A stretch of DNA of 64,000 nt from Azolla caroliniana (taxonomy: Eukaryota > Polypodiophyta). The notes under the pieces are model-generated. The model was not told the origin of the DNA. It searched no databases and was given only the letters and a program-made list of their open reading frames with translations. Positions 11,496 through 23,931 of this stretch are shown piece after piece. The translations under genes and the position numbers were made by a program. Positions within the stretch are counted from its first letter, which is position 1. Each line of letters begins with the position of its first letter. The stretch covers positions 7,316,001 to 7,380,000 of the forward strand of contig JBHGNT010000018.1 in the NCBI GenBank assembly GCA_043228905.1. The letters run 5' to 3'.

Positions 11496-12294
11496 TGACG
11501 GGAAATAGACGGTAGATCTAGGAGAAGTAGTAGACAAAAGCATTTGCACAACGCACAAACTGAAATATAACAAAGCACAAAGAATGCACAAAGTACACAA
11601 TATTTTATGTCAAAACCCTAAACAAGGGAAAACCACGGGAAACAGAAAATCACTATGACAAAGGTATACAAAAACAGGTTACAACACTCTTTTCTATAGA
11701 GTGTATCAACCCCGCAAGGCTCCTAGTGTCTAATCTCACACAGCTATGGCGCTGCTCACTCACACGCTCTCACGTCTCTCTCTCTCTCTCTATCACACAA
11801 CAAAAGTTCTATTCTGCATCACACTTCCTATAATGTTTGCCCTAGGTGTATTTATACTCATACACAGTATCGGCTATTTACAAATATAGTTGTTAATATT
11901 ATTACTATCTATTCATAGTAATAGCCTTAGTTGATCAGTCGACTAATCGACTCCTATGTCGATTGTCCAGTCGGCCTCGCTAGCTGATTCCCATGTCAGC
12001 TATCTAGTCGACCCGACTAGTCGGCCTTCTCCTTGACCTGGAGCATCCATGATGTAGTCGACTCTCTCTATCTCCTTCAGAGCAGTCGACAAACCTGTCG
12101 ACTCGCTGGTCGATCTGACCGACCATCCAATGTTCGGCTTGTCTTTGTTCGACTACCGACTTCTCTCATAGTCACCGACTATTGACTTCTCCCATAGACA
12201 CCGACTGTCAACTTCTCCCATAGACACCGATTGTCAACTTCTCGCATAGACACCAACTGTCGACTTCTCCCATACGAGAGACATATTCCTAACA
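11496..12294 (-). repeat. 5' LTR of the truncated copia element
   Basis: About 799 bp, from the primer site to CCTAACA; on the element strand it begins TGTTAGGAATATG. It contains CT microsatellites, and a tandem repeat at its U3 start (12140-12275). The plus-strand copia pol starts immediately beyond its end, in the middle of an integrase core. Confidence 0.75.
12140..12275. repeat. 26-27 bp tandem repeat in LTR U3
   Basis: About five copies of a unit reading ACTTCTCCCATAGACACCGA plus CTGTC with few changes. Position in the U3 end suggests enhancer-like repeats, as seen in other plant LTRs; function is inferred only. Confidence 0.75.
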
Positions 12295-14750
12295 TTTTTG
12301 TGACCTTCATAGATGACTGTAGCCGGAAGTTGTGGGCTTCTGTTCTGAAGACAGAGGACTAGGTGTTAACCGTCTTCAAAGAATTCCAGGCGAGGGCTGA
12401 AAGAGAAACCAATCGGAAGCTAAAAGTAGTTCGATAGGATAACGGAGGAGAATACCGAGAGCGATTCGAGGAGTACTACCAATCGAAGGGAATCCGGCTC
12501 GAATACACCATGCCAAAGACGCTAGAGTTGAATGGGTTAGCCGAGAGAATGAACTGGACCATCATCAAGAGAGTTCGGAGTATGCTTGCACATGCAAAAT
12601 TATCCAAGACGTTTAGGGTTGAGGCACAAATGACATTGGTTTATATGATAAACAAATCACCCTCAATACCCTTGGACGGAGATATTCCACAAGAGGTGTG
12701 GACTGTCAAAGACATGTCGTATCCGCATCTGAGGGTGTTTGGTTGTCTTGTCTATGCGCTTGTAGCAAAGGATTAGATGGGGAAATTGGACCCAAAGTCT
12801 CGGCCATGCATATTTTTAGGATCCGGCGACGACGAGTTCAATTACCAGTTATGGGACTTAGTCGACAAGAAGGTAATATGTAGCGGAGATATAATCTTCA
12901 TGGAGGAGAAGACTATTGTCGACTGGGAGAAGGAGAAGACGAGTGCATTCTCCTGACCAATCGGAAGTCGAATAAGGGGAGTTGATCGGATCCAAACACT
13001 GAGTCAAATTTGGACACATATCCGGACATAGAGTCGGATCTAGAGCCGCATCGATTGAAAGGCATCTGGTTGGATTCGAAGAGGAAGAACTAGTCACCTC
13101 TGAATCGAATGATAAACTAGCCGAATGAGAAGAGAAAAGACTTAGCGAGCCGGATGAGGAAAACAAATGAAATACATACCTTCTAAGAGAGAGAATAGCC
13201 CCACGAAAATTTTAGGATAAAGAGTAAGTGGTACTTACCGACGAGGGGGAGCCAGAGAACTTTGAGGAAGCGAAGGGGGACACCCACAATAGAGAGTGGC
13301 GAAGTGCCATGGACAACGAGATGCATTCCCTACATGAGAACCACACGTATGAGTTGATGGAATTGCTAAAAGGAAAGAAGGCACTCTGGAACAACTGGGT
13401 GTATAAATTGAAATCGAGAGATGGCGGAAATCCACCAAGGTATAAGGATCGCATTGTGGTGAAGGGCTTCCAACAAAAAAAGGAGTGGATTACAACGAGA
13501 TTTTTGCCACGGTGGTGAAGATGACATCCATTCAGACGATGCTAGGCATAGCGCTCAACATGAACCTTGAAGTCGAGCAATTGGATGTCAAGATGACCTT
13601 TTCCGATGGTGAACTCAAAGAAGAAATCTATATGCAACAACCAAAGGATTCATGAAAAGGGGAAGGAGAACCTGGTATGCCGGTTGAGAAAGAGCCCTTA
13701 TGGATTGAAGCAGGCTTCCCAACATTGGTACCGGAAGTTTGAATCCTTCATGGCCGATTAAGGGTACTACAAAACGCAAGTCGACCATTGTGTGTTTATG
13801 AGGAAGTTCGACGGAGGAGATTTCCTCATCGTTCTTTTGTACGTGGACGATATGTTGATTGTCAGATGGGACCACATCAAGATCAGAATGCAGAAGACGG
13901 CCTTAAGCATGTCATTCTCAATGAAGGATATGGGTCCGGCAAGACAGACCCTGGGAATGCACATTGTCCAGACAAAGAAATTATTGTGGTTGTCACAAGA
14001 GAAGTACATGACAAAGGTGCTCTAGAGGTTCAACATGAAAAGCGTGAAGCCTGTTGGCTCGATGCTCCCGACCAACAACAAGATATCCGGGAGACAATGT
14101 CCAAAGAAAAAGACGGACATGATGAAGGTACCCTATGCCTCAACGGTCGGAAGTCTGATGTACGCAATGGTATGTATCAGGCCGAACATCGGATACGCGA
14201 TCAGAGTCTTCAACTGGTTCATGAACAATCAAGGGAAAGAGCATTGGGCTGTAGTGAAGTGGATACTTCGGTACTTGAGAGGCACCTCGAGCATGTGTCC
14301 GATTCAGCTTAGGTAACCCCTTATTCAAAGGTTTTATTGATTCAGACATGTCGATTGATGTGGATACCAGCTAGTCCATGTCCGGATATGTCATGGCTTA
14401 TGTAGGGGGAGCCGTGTCATGGCAGTCGAGGTTTGCAGAAGGCCGTAACATTGTCAAACACGGAAGCGGAGCATATGGCCGTTTCGAAATCCGGCAAAGA
14501 AAATTATCTGGATGGAGTTCATCAGAGAGTTGGCAATTTGGCAAGAAGAATTCCAACTCTATTGCGACAACCAAAGTACCATCCACCTTGCGAAGAATGT
14601 CGCTTACCACTTGATGACCAAGCACATCCAGAGGAGATATCCACAATGGAGAACGGATCAAACATACTGACGAAGGTGTTGTCGATAGAGACGTTGGACG
14701 CGTGCCGAAGATGGGTTAGATTGACAAAGCACTCCATGCTGGAGTGATAG
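12295..14750 (+). pseudogene. Copia pol, 5'-truncated (integrase to RNase H)
   Basis: Plus-strand copia pol beginning inside the integrase core. FVTFIDD at 12300 is the first core aspartate region, then NGGEYRERFEEYY, NGLAERMNWTII and HLRVFGCLVYA (to about 12775). RT follows: ALWNNWVYKLKSRDGG, GFQQKKE, FLIVLLYVDDMLIV (catalytic YVDD at 13830-13865) and PYASTVGSLMYAMV. RNase H is at 14378-14747, with SGYVMAYVGGAVSWQS, then a frameshift and LSNTEAEHMAV. Several frameshifts and stops. Gag and protease are missing because the left side is cut at the neighbouring LTR. Confidence 0.85.
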
Positions 14751-14757
14751 GGGAGTT

Positions 14758-15274
14758 TGTTAGTAGACAAGTCCCTCCCGATTGGAAGTAAAGCATGAAC
14801 CAGATCAGTTGGATCCAAGGAAGAAGAAAAACCAGATACGGATAGGCATCCGAAAAAGGCCATATTTGTAAATAGGCTTTGTTGCGCTATTAAGGCCAGA
14901 ATTGTAAATAGTCCTAAAGTTGTATTAATATGAATACCACTAGGGAAAATCATTGTATGAAGATGATGCATGAGTTACTATTGGTATTTGCCTCTATAAT
15001 TGAGAGTGTGTAAGAGAGAGAGAGTGTAGTAACTCTTTGTAGCCGTCATGTGACGAAGAAGAACCCAAGGTAGTTGCCTTAAGAGTTTCTTATTTGTATT
15101 CGTCCTGCATATTGTGACATTTTGGAGTTTGTGGATTCCTTTGGTTTTTCCTTTTTAGGGTTTTCCACGAAAAATACTTGTCTCTATACTCTTTGTCTAT
15201 CTGACTTCTGTGATTTTTGTGATTACAATCTTTGCACACATGACAACTGGTTGTGGCCAGTAGTATCCTCTGCA
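14758..15274 (+). repeat. 3' LTR of the plus-strand copia
   Basis: Begins TGTTAGTAGACAAG directly after the purine tract GATAGGGGAGTT (14747-14756). It contains ATATTTGTAAATAGGC-type words shared with the other copia LTRs here, a GA run at 15015-15026, and near its end the TGGTTGTGGCCAG block that corresponds to GGTTGTGGCCGAG in the solo LTR at 38999-39760. The right end is approximate. Confidence 0.6.
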
Positions 15275-17266
15275 TATTGTTCATATCCCAAATAACTTTT
15301 TATATCTTGTATATGACTATTTAATAGTCCCATACTCATTAATAAAATCAACACTTCTATCAGTTGCTATTACAAAACATTCATTATCACATGATCAAAT
15401 CAACAACAATCAGAACGTTCAAAATCAATAGCAATCAGAGCGTTCAAAATCAATAACAATCAGAGTAGAGTGTTCATCGGAAACTAGGAACGACAACAAA
15501 AAGAAAACATCAACATCACAAACTACTCACAATAAGAAACACTAAATTCATAAACTCAAAATTTACTTCACAAATAAAAGAAAACCAATCATGGCCACAG
15601 TCGAAAACCTAGACATGGTTGCTGCCACAACACCCTCCTCCACAAAACAGATTGCCTATGACAACACTCAGCTCTCAAACACCATTCGGAAATTGGTCAG
15701 ATATCAAACAGATTCAAACAAAAAGAGAAAAACACAGAGAATTCAGAAATAGAGAAAGAAAAGTGGTGGAGTGGCGAATAACAAATGTCACATAATCAAT
15801 GGAAAGCCACAGGGAGCAACGAGTAGGGAGTAGCGAGCAATGAACAACAAGGAGCAAGGAACAGGGAGTAATGAAGAAGGAACAAAGAGCAGTGAGAAGC
15901 GAGAAGAAGGAAAGCAAGAAGTGAGAAAGAGGGGGAAAAGAAAAACATACAAATATTTTTCGAAACTATATAAATAGCCGATTCATAAAATATGAACCGG
16001 CTAGATTCCAGTTGGTCGGAAAACCTGATCGGAATCAGTTCCGGCAGTCCCCTACGTTGGTCGGCAAACGTCCCAATGCAACTGCAACGCTAACATTGTT
16101 CTCGGGAGTTTGCCCAACATTGTTCTAGGCTATGCTTATTACAAAGAAGAGAAGAGAAGAGAAGTTGAACATTGACTTTAAGCTTTGTTGAAACTTGAAT
16201 TGGAATATATATAATACTAAGATCATGTTAACCCATCTTTTTCCTTGATGAAAAACTCGTATCCTCCAAAGACATCTCCCATATGAATTGATTCTAATTA
16301 ATTATCATACCCTTTCTCAAATACCTTTTTTTTTACAAGTCCTCATAGCTAGTATATAAATTATAATCCTAATAGTAAATTGGAGATACCCCCAAATGAG
16401 AGAAAAAGAGGATAGATTAATGATATAATTTTTGAAATGGGTTATATATAATTTAGATAAAGGAAATGAATTGGCCACATTAATGTAGAAATACCTCACA
16501 AAATTGCATGAGTTGGGAACTTGGGGGAGTATAGCCATCAAGAGTGGTTATGTTCTTTTCATAGACAATCTTTCCATCGTAAAAGACTTTGCTTTTCCTA
16601 AACTACCACACTGTTTGCAAAAGAAAAAGAAAGGTTTAAACTTCATCCTAATGGTAATAAAGAAAATAAAATTATCCCTAAGAGTCCACATTCATGAAAG
16701 GTACATTCTTGAAAACAAAAAGAAACTAATACTATTTTGTCAACATGTATTTTCATGCATGTAAGGCTAGAATATACTATTAGTGGTGGTGCTATACGGG
16801 TAGACAAAAACCATGTAATAGTTAAAAAGAAGTTCCAAGCATCTATAATATATTTGTGGGGTTTGCCTTGGTAAATGTTAATTGTTTTCGATATTAATTC
16901 TTCATGCTTGTTGGGTAGCGACATCATGGTGCAACTATTGAACATTGTGAATGCATACATATTCAAATAGGAGGATCATGCACATGACGTAAAGTATACA
17001 ATAAACAATAGATGAAGATCTTATGTTTTCCCAATAAATAATTAATGCCGATTGTCATTGTAGTGACAAAATCATGTGACATAGAGCAGCACAAAGTGAT
17101 GAAACATGGAGGTAGAATTTGCTAGAATACTCATAACATTTACATTCAAAGCGAATTTGATTTTTTAACATCTTTTAATCCAATTTGTAGGTTAAGTAAG
17201 ATCACTCAACCGTCTACTTGCATTCATTTCTTAGAAAGAAATTAAAGGTTTGGAGTAATTGATGTA
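15275..17266. other. Upstream region of the methyltransferase gene
   Basis: AT-rich DNA without a recognisable gene. At 15390-15475 a 24-27 bp word (CAATCAGA.CGTTCAAAATCAATA) repeats three times. TATA-like words occur at 16206, 16353 and 16441, but no single promoter can be assigned. The transcription start of the downstream gene is probably within the last few hundred bases. Confidence 0.4.
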
Positions 17267-18643
17267 ATGGCTTCTAATGAGTCAAAGACCATCCCTAATT
17301 CTTATATCTTCATGTTTTTTGTTTTCTTGTTTTCCAATCTCATCTCTGTCTACTTGGGCTTCTCTTGGCAATCTCGCAACGATCCCTACGCCATCCCCTC
17401 CCTCGGCAGCTTGGGATGGGCTTCTCCATCCAATTTCGATGATTCGGATGCTCACAATTTGCTTTCTCGCCTCAACGAAACGGAGGTAGAGCTCCAACTT
17501 ACGAGATACGAGGTCTCGCAACTCCACGAAGTCCTCAAAGCTGCCGAGGAGCTCGTCCACAGCTTGACATCAAATGGCGCCTCATTCTTCACGAAATCTC
17601 ACGAGACCCCAGATACCAAAACTGATGACGACGAAGATTCGGCGAATATAATCCGATTGCGCGATGCGCAAACATTGAGTGAGGAGCTGCACGAGTACAT
17701 CGGGGAGAAGAAATTGCCATTAGGGTGGAGCCCGGCATTGGGGAGCTCCACAATGGTGTCACCAATTGGCCACTCATGTGAGCTTGTTGTGGAAGACCTC
17801 CTTAAATACATGGATTATAAGGTTGGAGGCCCTTGCCCGGATGATCAAGGGTTTGCCCAATCGCTCATGCTCCATGGATGTGAGCCATTGCCGCGGCGAA
17901 GATGTTTTGCAAAGGGCCCGGCTTCATACAAGGAGCCATATCCGCTACCACGGAGCATGTGGACAATGCCTAAAAATGAGAGCATCTTATGGACACCCTA
18001 TACATGCAAGAGCTTCGAGTGCTTGAATGACAGGAAGAACAAGGGGGTGTCTGCAGATTGCCTCGATTGTTTCGAGCTGGACGGCCGGGAGAGCTGGAGG
18101 TGGATGGAGCGAAGCAGAAGAGAGACCGACCTACATTACTCGGTCGAAGAGGTGTTGGAGATAAAGAATGGGACGATCCGGATTGGGCTTGACATAGGAG
18201 GAGGCACGGCAACATTTGCGGTGAGGATGATGGAGCACAATGTCACCATTATCACTAGCTCCCTCAATCTCAATGGACCTTTCAACAACTTTATCGCGCT
18301 TAGAGGGGTGGTCCCCCTATACCTTAACATAGCGCAACGCCTACCGTTCTTCGACAACACACTCGATATCATACACTCGATGCATGTCCTCAGTAATTGG
18401 ATCCCGACCACCACGCTCGAGTTCATCCTCTTTGACATAGATCGGGTGCTCCGTCCGGGTGGCATCTTCTGGCTTGACCACTTCTTCTGCATTGAGCTCC
18501 AACTCAAGGACACCTATCTCCCCTTACTTAACAAGCTCGGCTACAAGAAACTCAAATGGGCTATCGGCCCGAAGCTTGACCGCGGTGCCGATCTCCATGA
18601 GATGTACCTCTCCGCTGTTCTAGAGAAGCCATTGTCAAGATGA
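17267..18643 (+). CDS. Probable SAM-dependent methyltransferase, At1g29790-like, Golgi type II membrane protein
   Basis: Single-exon gene of 458 residues. A short cytosolic tail is followed by one membrane segment at about residues 12-32 (YIFMFFVFLFSNLISVYLGF), a coiled-coil-like stem at about 65-100, and a lumenal catalytic part. The SAM-binding motif I is RIGLDIGGGTATFAVRM at about 306-322, and LRPGGIFWLDHFF at about 397-409 is the post-motif typical of this fold. A Cys-rich stretch (CKSFECLN...CLDCFEL, about 247-270) is characteristic of the plant family with Arabidopsis At1g29790. That family is plant-specific and its substrate is, as far as I know, unsettled; a cell-wall or Golgi role is inferred from topology. 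The ATG at 17267 is chosen because it precedes the membrane segment and lies after an AT-rich leader. The frame is intact with GC-rich codons unlike the AT-rich flanks, so it is the one apparently functional host gene here. Confidence 0.92.
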   Translation: MASNESKTIPNSYIFMFFVFLFSNLISVYLGFSWQSRNDPYAIPSLGSLGWASPSNFDDSDAHNLLSRLNETEVELQLTRYEVSQLHEVLKAAEELVHSLTSNGASFFTKSHETPDTKTDDDEDSANIIRLRDAQTLSEELHEYIGEKKLPLGWSPALGSSTMVSPIGHSCELVVEDLLKYMDYKVGGPCPDDQGFAQSLMLHGCEPLPRRRCFAKGPASYKEPYPLPRSMWTMPKNESILWTPYTCKSFECLNDRKNKGVSADCLDCFELDGRESWRWMERSRRETDLHYSVEEVLEIKNGTIRIGLDIGGGTATFAVRMMEHNVTIITSSLNLNGPFNNFIALRGVVPLYLNIAQRLPFFDNTLDIIHSMHVLSNWIPTTTLEFILFDIDRVLRPGGIFWLDHFFCIELQLKDTYLPLLNKLGYKKLKWAIGPKLDRGADLHEMYLSAVLEKPLSR

Positions 18644-20449
18644 TGATTATCCTAGTGGTGATTTTATGATTCATCACCCAAAGAGAATTAGGATCTATTA
18701 ATATGCATCATATTAATCTTATTAGCCAAAGTGAAGAGGGAAGGATGTGTTGTGCTTACTCATAATCCTCATTAAAAATGTAGAAGACAATTTGATTTTA
18801 CCTTATAACAAAAGATACAAGGAAATTAATTCTTTGTATCCATCCAGGAACTACATTTTGATTTGTCCAAACAATGAATGAACTTGATTTCATTATAGTG
18901 TAAATGCTTCGTCAGTGTGAAATCTTCCATAAACAAATTGTTGAGCTAATGACATCCATTCGAGCTCTTTTTATGATACACTAAATTAGTCAAGACATTA
19001 ATAGTGTAGCCTAGACATGTACAGTAACCTAATAAATGCGAAAGGGTGTGACAAATGATGAAAAATGTATGCTTCCTAATGCACATATATTCCAATGGAG
19101 GTATAGCTATATGTTGAAATGATTCTTTTGAGGTGAGATTGATATTGAATCCAATAAAGGTGATACAGCCTAAAGGTATAAATGAGTATCAATTATCCCT
19201 CATCTTGTTAGTATTAGTGCTAACCATTGGGAGAGAAAAACTTACTTACCCTCTACACTAATCAGATTAAGAAGTGTAGTTAATAAACGTTACACTTAAT
19301 AGGATGATAGATTTGGGATCAGCAAATCAAGGTGGCCTAGTAGGGAAAAAAGGCAATCGAGGGTAGGGCAGGGTTCATGGCAATCGATTACATTGTTTGG
19401 TAGCTCACAGCATAAACATATTTCATGTGGTTGGTAGTAGATATGGGCCTGGTTTCAGCTCAAATCCTTCAGCTAAAATAACGGTTTAGCAGTTCCAAAA
19501 TAATTAAATGATTTGGTTTGGTTTGTATTATTAATAAATAATTCGGTCTTAGTTCGGTTTGGTTCTAAAACTTAGGTTTATTAGTTTATAGGTTTAAGTG
19601 GTTTGGTTTAAAGGATTGTTGGTTCTTGGTTAATTGGTTTTTTACCTTAAGGGTTAAGGGTTTAATTAAAGTTTTTTATTGATTTACCTAATTTAACTTA
19701 AATGCTTATTTAATTTAATGTATTTTTGTTTATTTAGTTTTTCAAATTAGTTTGGCTTAAATGGATAGGTTTAAAATTTGAGCTTTGCTCAATGTCTAAT
19801 AGGACATCGAGAAGTGCGGTTGAGTTGGAAGTTACCAAAGAACATGTGGCATGTAAGTTTCGTTGAATTCTTCTTTGCATGTCATGATCCTAGGAGCTTA
19901 TATCATCATTGAAAGGGGAATCTAATTGGTAGAGCATCAAATGATTGAATGTGTGATTGAGCAAGAGAGACTCTCGAAGGTTGTGTCTACGTGGCTTGAC
20001 TCTCCCCATCCAGTGGTTTCTTTGATTGTGAGGGGGTGCTATATTAATGAGAGGTTATGTGTGGATGGGTAAATACAAATTGTTGACGATGAGTGAACTT
20101 CTTGTGGACTAATTCAATTGGCTATAGGCTAATAATATTGTACATGTGTGTGGGCAGTGTGATGGGATACAATGTGTGGTGAGTGGTACAAACCTTCAAA
20201 TATGGAGTGATCTATGTTGGCCATAAGGTCCAATGGTCTACATAAGGGGAGGAAAAGTGATGTGATGTATTAAATATGTGACTATAAGGAGTATTGAAGA
20301 GTATGAGACAAGGTGTGAGGGCTTATTGAGGTTATAATAGTTGACAAGTGAATTTGGATGGGCATCTATTTAATGTCCTCGCCACCATGGGCTACTTACC
20401 AATGAAGACCTAGTTGTTTAGGAATAGAAACACAACAATCATTCCAACA
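18644..20449. other. Downstream intergenic region with GGTTTAATT-type low-complexity block
   Basis: AT-rich DNA without a gene. 19450-19790 is a T/G-biased stretch made of words like GGTTTGGTTT, TTCGGTTT and GGTTTAA, a common type of plant intergenic low-complexity sequence. The 3' UTR of the methyltransferase must lie in the first few hundred bases, but no unambiguous poly-A signal was assigned. Confidence 0.45.
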
Positions 20450-20937
20450 TGTTGAATGACAAGCCCAGCATGAGCCAAATCGGTTAAAGGCCAAAAAGTT
20501 GAGTCAGCTGAAGAAGCCCACATCCGAATCGGTTGAGGAAAGTCAGTTGTAGAAGCCGTAAGTCGGATTGCCTAGAAGCTGACAGGCCGTTAGGGCCTTC
20601 ATTCCTATTTTAGTAATAGGAATATTATAGGTTATTGAGTGTTAGAGCTCATAAGTGTGCATTAAATTTGTTGACTGACAAGCTCAACATGTGTCGGATC
20701 GGCCAAAGAAACTGATAGCCAAATTGGCTAAGGAGAGTCGGTTGAAGAAGACGAAGTACTTGTCAGTATTTGTCTCAACCCACTGTCAAGGCTTGTATAA
20801 AAGTGCTCATTGAGTAGATTGTATGTACTAAACTTAGCATTTTGTAATAGAAGTTGTTTGGTTGTCTACTCTACTCAGTCACTCAACTCAATCTCGCTTT
20901 GTTTACTTACCTTTATACTTACAACTTCCAATAGAGA
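20450..20937 (+). repeat. LTR-like segment with internal duplication
   Basis: Two partial copies start with TGTTGA.TGACAAGC (20450 and 20688) and share CAAC/AGCATG, ATCGG, GGCCAAA and GGAAAGTCGGTTG blocks. The second copy is followed by TATAAAAG (20797) and a leader rich in CTACTCTACTCAGTCACTCAACTC, as in a plant LTR U3-R-U5. It lies immediately before a copia gag piece, but that gag starts in its middle, so the LTR need not belong to it. Confidence 0.45.
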
Positions 20938-22088
20938 GGCATGTGTGTCACTGCCTACACCACCAAGATGAAAGGGATTTGTGATTTGTTGGGATCCATC
21001 AACATTTCGGTAGACGAAGACGAGATGGTGTAGATCTGTCTCGATGGTCTAGCTCAGAGGTATGGCAGTTTTGGATGCTCCTCGTAGAAGAAAACCATGC
21101 GGGTGCGTCGATGAGCACGCACACCAATAGCAAGATGTTGTACACTGAGGTGGATTGGCCTAGTGGTTGTGGGGAATGAGGCGCGTCCACACCCAAAAAT
21201 AGAGGCCGACATGAGTAGAACCAAACGCACAACAAGGGTCCCGACAGTAGTAGTGGACTCTCTATGAGTAAGGGAAGTCAAGGTGGAGAGTCCACTGACT
21301 GTTGGTACTATGGCCGGAAGGGCCACGGGGAAAACGAATGCTAGAAGAAGAAAGTTGTTTCGGACAAAGCTGAATCAAGTAGAACCGACTTCGAGCATCA
21401 ATAAAGATCACACTATGCATACGGCTTAGTCCAGGCTGGAACGAGCCCTGTATTTGTCATTAAGCACAAAGCCAACCGAATCGGTGTGAGCGTCTCGAAG
21501 CCGAACGAGCTGTGGTACATGGACTTTGGCACATCAAACCACATGAGGAACCATAAAGAATGACTCACTACTTTGGAAAAGTCGAAGCAGCCAGAAGTCG
21601 TTGAGACTGACAACAACACGCCTCACCCCATCGAACATATCAATGATGTCCCTCTAAGCCATGTTGTTAGAGAGGAATCATGAGGAATGTCCTGCATGTT
21701 CCGACAATCACTAAGAATCTGGTGTCAGTCAAACAAATTAGTGATCAAGGAATGTAGGTCTGATTCACTCATCCTGAGTGCTTCATTGAGGAAGAAGGCA
21801 GAATCATTGTGCAAGGGCGCAACGAAGGGAGGATGTTCATTCTCAAAACAAATGATGTCAGAGCCACTATGTTTGACAAAGTACAATAGGTCAAATCGAA
21901 CATCGACCTCTAGCATAAGCGGATCGGCCATGTCAACTTCTCGCGGCTTCAAGAGATGCAGACGAAGAATATTGTTTTCGTCATGCCAAAATTTAGTGGT
22001 TGAAAGGACCAAGTCTGTGACGCCTACAAACTTGGGAAGCAACATCGACGTCCTTTCCCATGTTAACAAATATGTGCGGAAGAACGGG
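20938..22088 (+). pseudogene. Copia gag-protease-pre-integrase fragment
   Basis: Plus-strand fragment starting in mid gag (VTAYTTKMKGICDLLGSINI, VDEDEMV). A zinc knuckle remnant follows (CWYYGRKGHGENEC, 21300-21345), then the protease LWYMDFGTSNHM at 21510-21545, where the catalytic DSG triad reads DFG. Pre-integrase remains with HVPTITKNLVSV and HKRIGHVNFSRLQEMQ run to about 22060. Stops and frameshifts are frequent. It is cut at 22088 by a minus-strand LTR. Confidence 0.8.
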
Positions 22089-22331
22089 TGAGGACCTATA
22101 GGTTTATGAACAACAAACAACATAGATATACACAATGAGAAGAAACAATAGATCGACAGAGATGAAAGCTTCAATGGAAGTTCATTGTTGCTCTCTCACT
22201 CTCTCTCACTGAGACTCAAGATACAAGATCATTATACAACATTGGGTTAGAGCTTATATGCTAAGCCCTAACTATTTGGATGAGTTCACTCTAAGTTACA
22301 AAGTGGAAGGTGTCAGCCTTTTATGCCAACA
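22089..22331 (-). repeat. Short copia LTR (3' LTR of the following fragment)
   Basis: Minus-orientation LTR of about 243 bp ending TTATGCCAACA. The sequence beyond it, AAAATCCCCCG, is the complement of a purine tract, the expected plus-strand primer at the 3' end of an element whose body lies to the right. Confidence 0.6.
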
Positions 22332-23347
22332 AAATCCCCCGTAAACCTAGATTATAATTTTAATTTAAAGTTATAGTTACAAGTTAATCGGCATATAACC
22401 GAGTAGGTAGAGGTAAAGTCGTTACCTAACCTAATTCAACTAGTTATACGAATCGGTCAGATCGACTTGTTCATAGCATCTTGCGTCGAGTTGGCTTGTT
22501 TTGTCTGGATCAACTCATGTCCGATTTTGACTCTTGGCCTTGGGTCGATCGTTTGTTGTTAGCTCGTGCTTGCTCCTAAGCTTCTGGTTCTTTTCACTTT
22601 GCCTTATTGGCTCATCCGGTCGAGCAGATCTTCTACTTACCTTGTGTTCCACGCTCGACATTCTTCTACTCGGTCGCTTTTCGTAGTCATATCTTTGTCC
22701 TTAATGCTCCAAAGCGTTAATCTGGGAGTGGTTTCATCAAGCAATCGGCGATGTTCACTTCGGTGTCAATCTTCCAAACTTCAAGCCTCTTTTCTATTAC
22801 GAGCTCCTGGATGTGATGATACCGTACCTCAATATGTTTTTCCTTTGCATGATAGACATGATACTTTATGTGGTGTATCGCGCTCTGTGAGTTGTGGTCG
22901 AGTGAGTCGGCTACTTCGATGGGGCAAAGTCCAAAATTTTCTAGAGGCTAACAATGCCGAAATGGATTCAAGAGGTGTGAACAAAGCCGCCTTGGTGAAG
23001 CATTGTCATCACCCTCTCCGGGATCGTTCGGTTGATCCGTGTAGCCACTCCATTTTTCATGCATGTGTATGGAACGGTCTTTTGGTGTCTGATCCCTTTG
23101 TTGGACAGGTATTGTTTGAAGGATCGAGAGGTGTATTCACTTCCGTTGTCGGATTGGAGTGTGTTCACTCTATATCTTGATCAGTTCTCCACTTTAGTTT
23201 TCCAGTCAAGCGCTTCGTCTTTTGACCTAACCAAATAGGCCCAGACCTTCCGTGCAATCATCTACAAATGTGATGAACTACTGGGAGCCACCTAGTGATC
23301 TCTTAGGCATGGACCCACATATATTTGTGTGCAAGAGTTGTAGAGGA
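22332..23347 (-). pseudogene. Copia integrase and RNase H remnant with RT deleted
   Basis: Minus strand. Integrase core is at 22968-23168 (LQSDNGSEYTSRSFKQYLSNKGIRH, then a degraded PEQNGVAER-like block). RNase H remains are at 22640-22900 in other frames: HVYHAKEKHIEVRYHHI, VNIADCLMKPLP. The reverse transcriptase between them is absent, so the copy has an internal deletion. Confidence 0.7.
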
Positions 23348-23931
23348 TGTTGTACCTATTGCAAACAACACTCGGCCACAACCGAGTCTCAATGACAATG
23401 GAAGAAATAGAGCAGAAATAAAGATTAATGCACTTACACACAAAAGGGATCGACACAAGATATTAACGTAGAAACCCTAATCGGGAAAACCACCAGAGTT
23501 CTTTGACTCCGAAAAGGATCAGTATAGAGCAGGCGTGCAACAAAATGAGACTCAGAGGCAACGACCTCGAGCTCTCTATCTTCGCCAACCGGTAGTTACA
23601 ACAGAAAGAGCTTTCTGTGTGTATATCCGTCTTTCTCTCTCTCTCTCTCTATACAATTGAGACTATCGCGCTATGAATGACAATTCTAATCTATCATATT
23701 AAATTACTCTAAGTTATATTTATACTTATATAAATTACAGGCTATTTACAAATGTGGCCTCAACGGCCCATAAGAAACATATTTACAAATCTTTCTCTCT
23801 TCTAGTTCCATTTGGTTTGGCTTCCGGATATACTTCCGGATCCATCCGATCTAGCTTCCTCCTCCGGATACTCCGATCCAGCTTGATCGGTTGTCATCCA
23901 GATCCCATCTGGAGGGATTGGTTTCACAACA
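23348..23931 (-). repeat. Copia LTR (3' LTR of 23932-26480)
   Basis: About 584 bp, starting TGT..ACCTATTGC with the CGGCCACAACCGAGTC block and ending GGTTTCACAACA. A purine tract (complement of AACTCCCCCTT) follows at 23932. Same LTR family as 46, 10450, 38999 and 55138. Confidence 0.75.

Noticed and set aside
17282-18513. Minus-strand frames over the methyltransferase gene
   Set aside because: Antisense shadows; the plus-strand 458-residue frame has clear motifs and intact structure.
22566-23180. 204-codon plus-strand frame
   Set aside because: Antisense of copia integrase/RNase H remains; copia motifs are on the minus strand.
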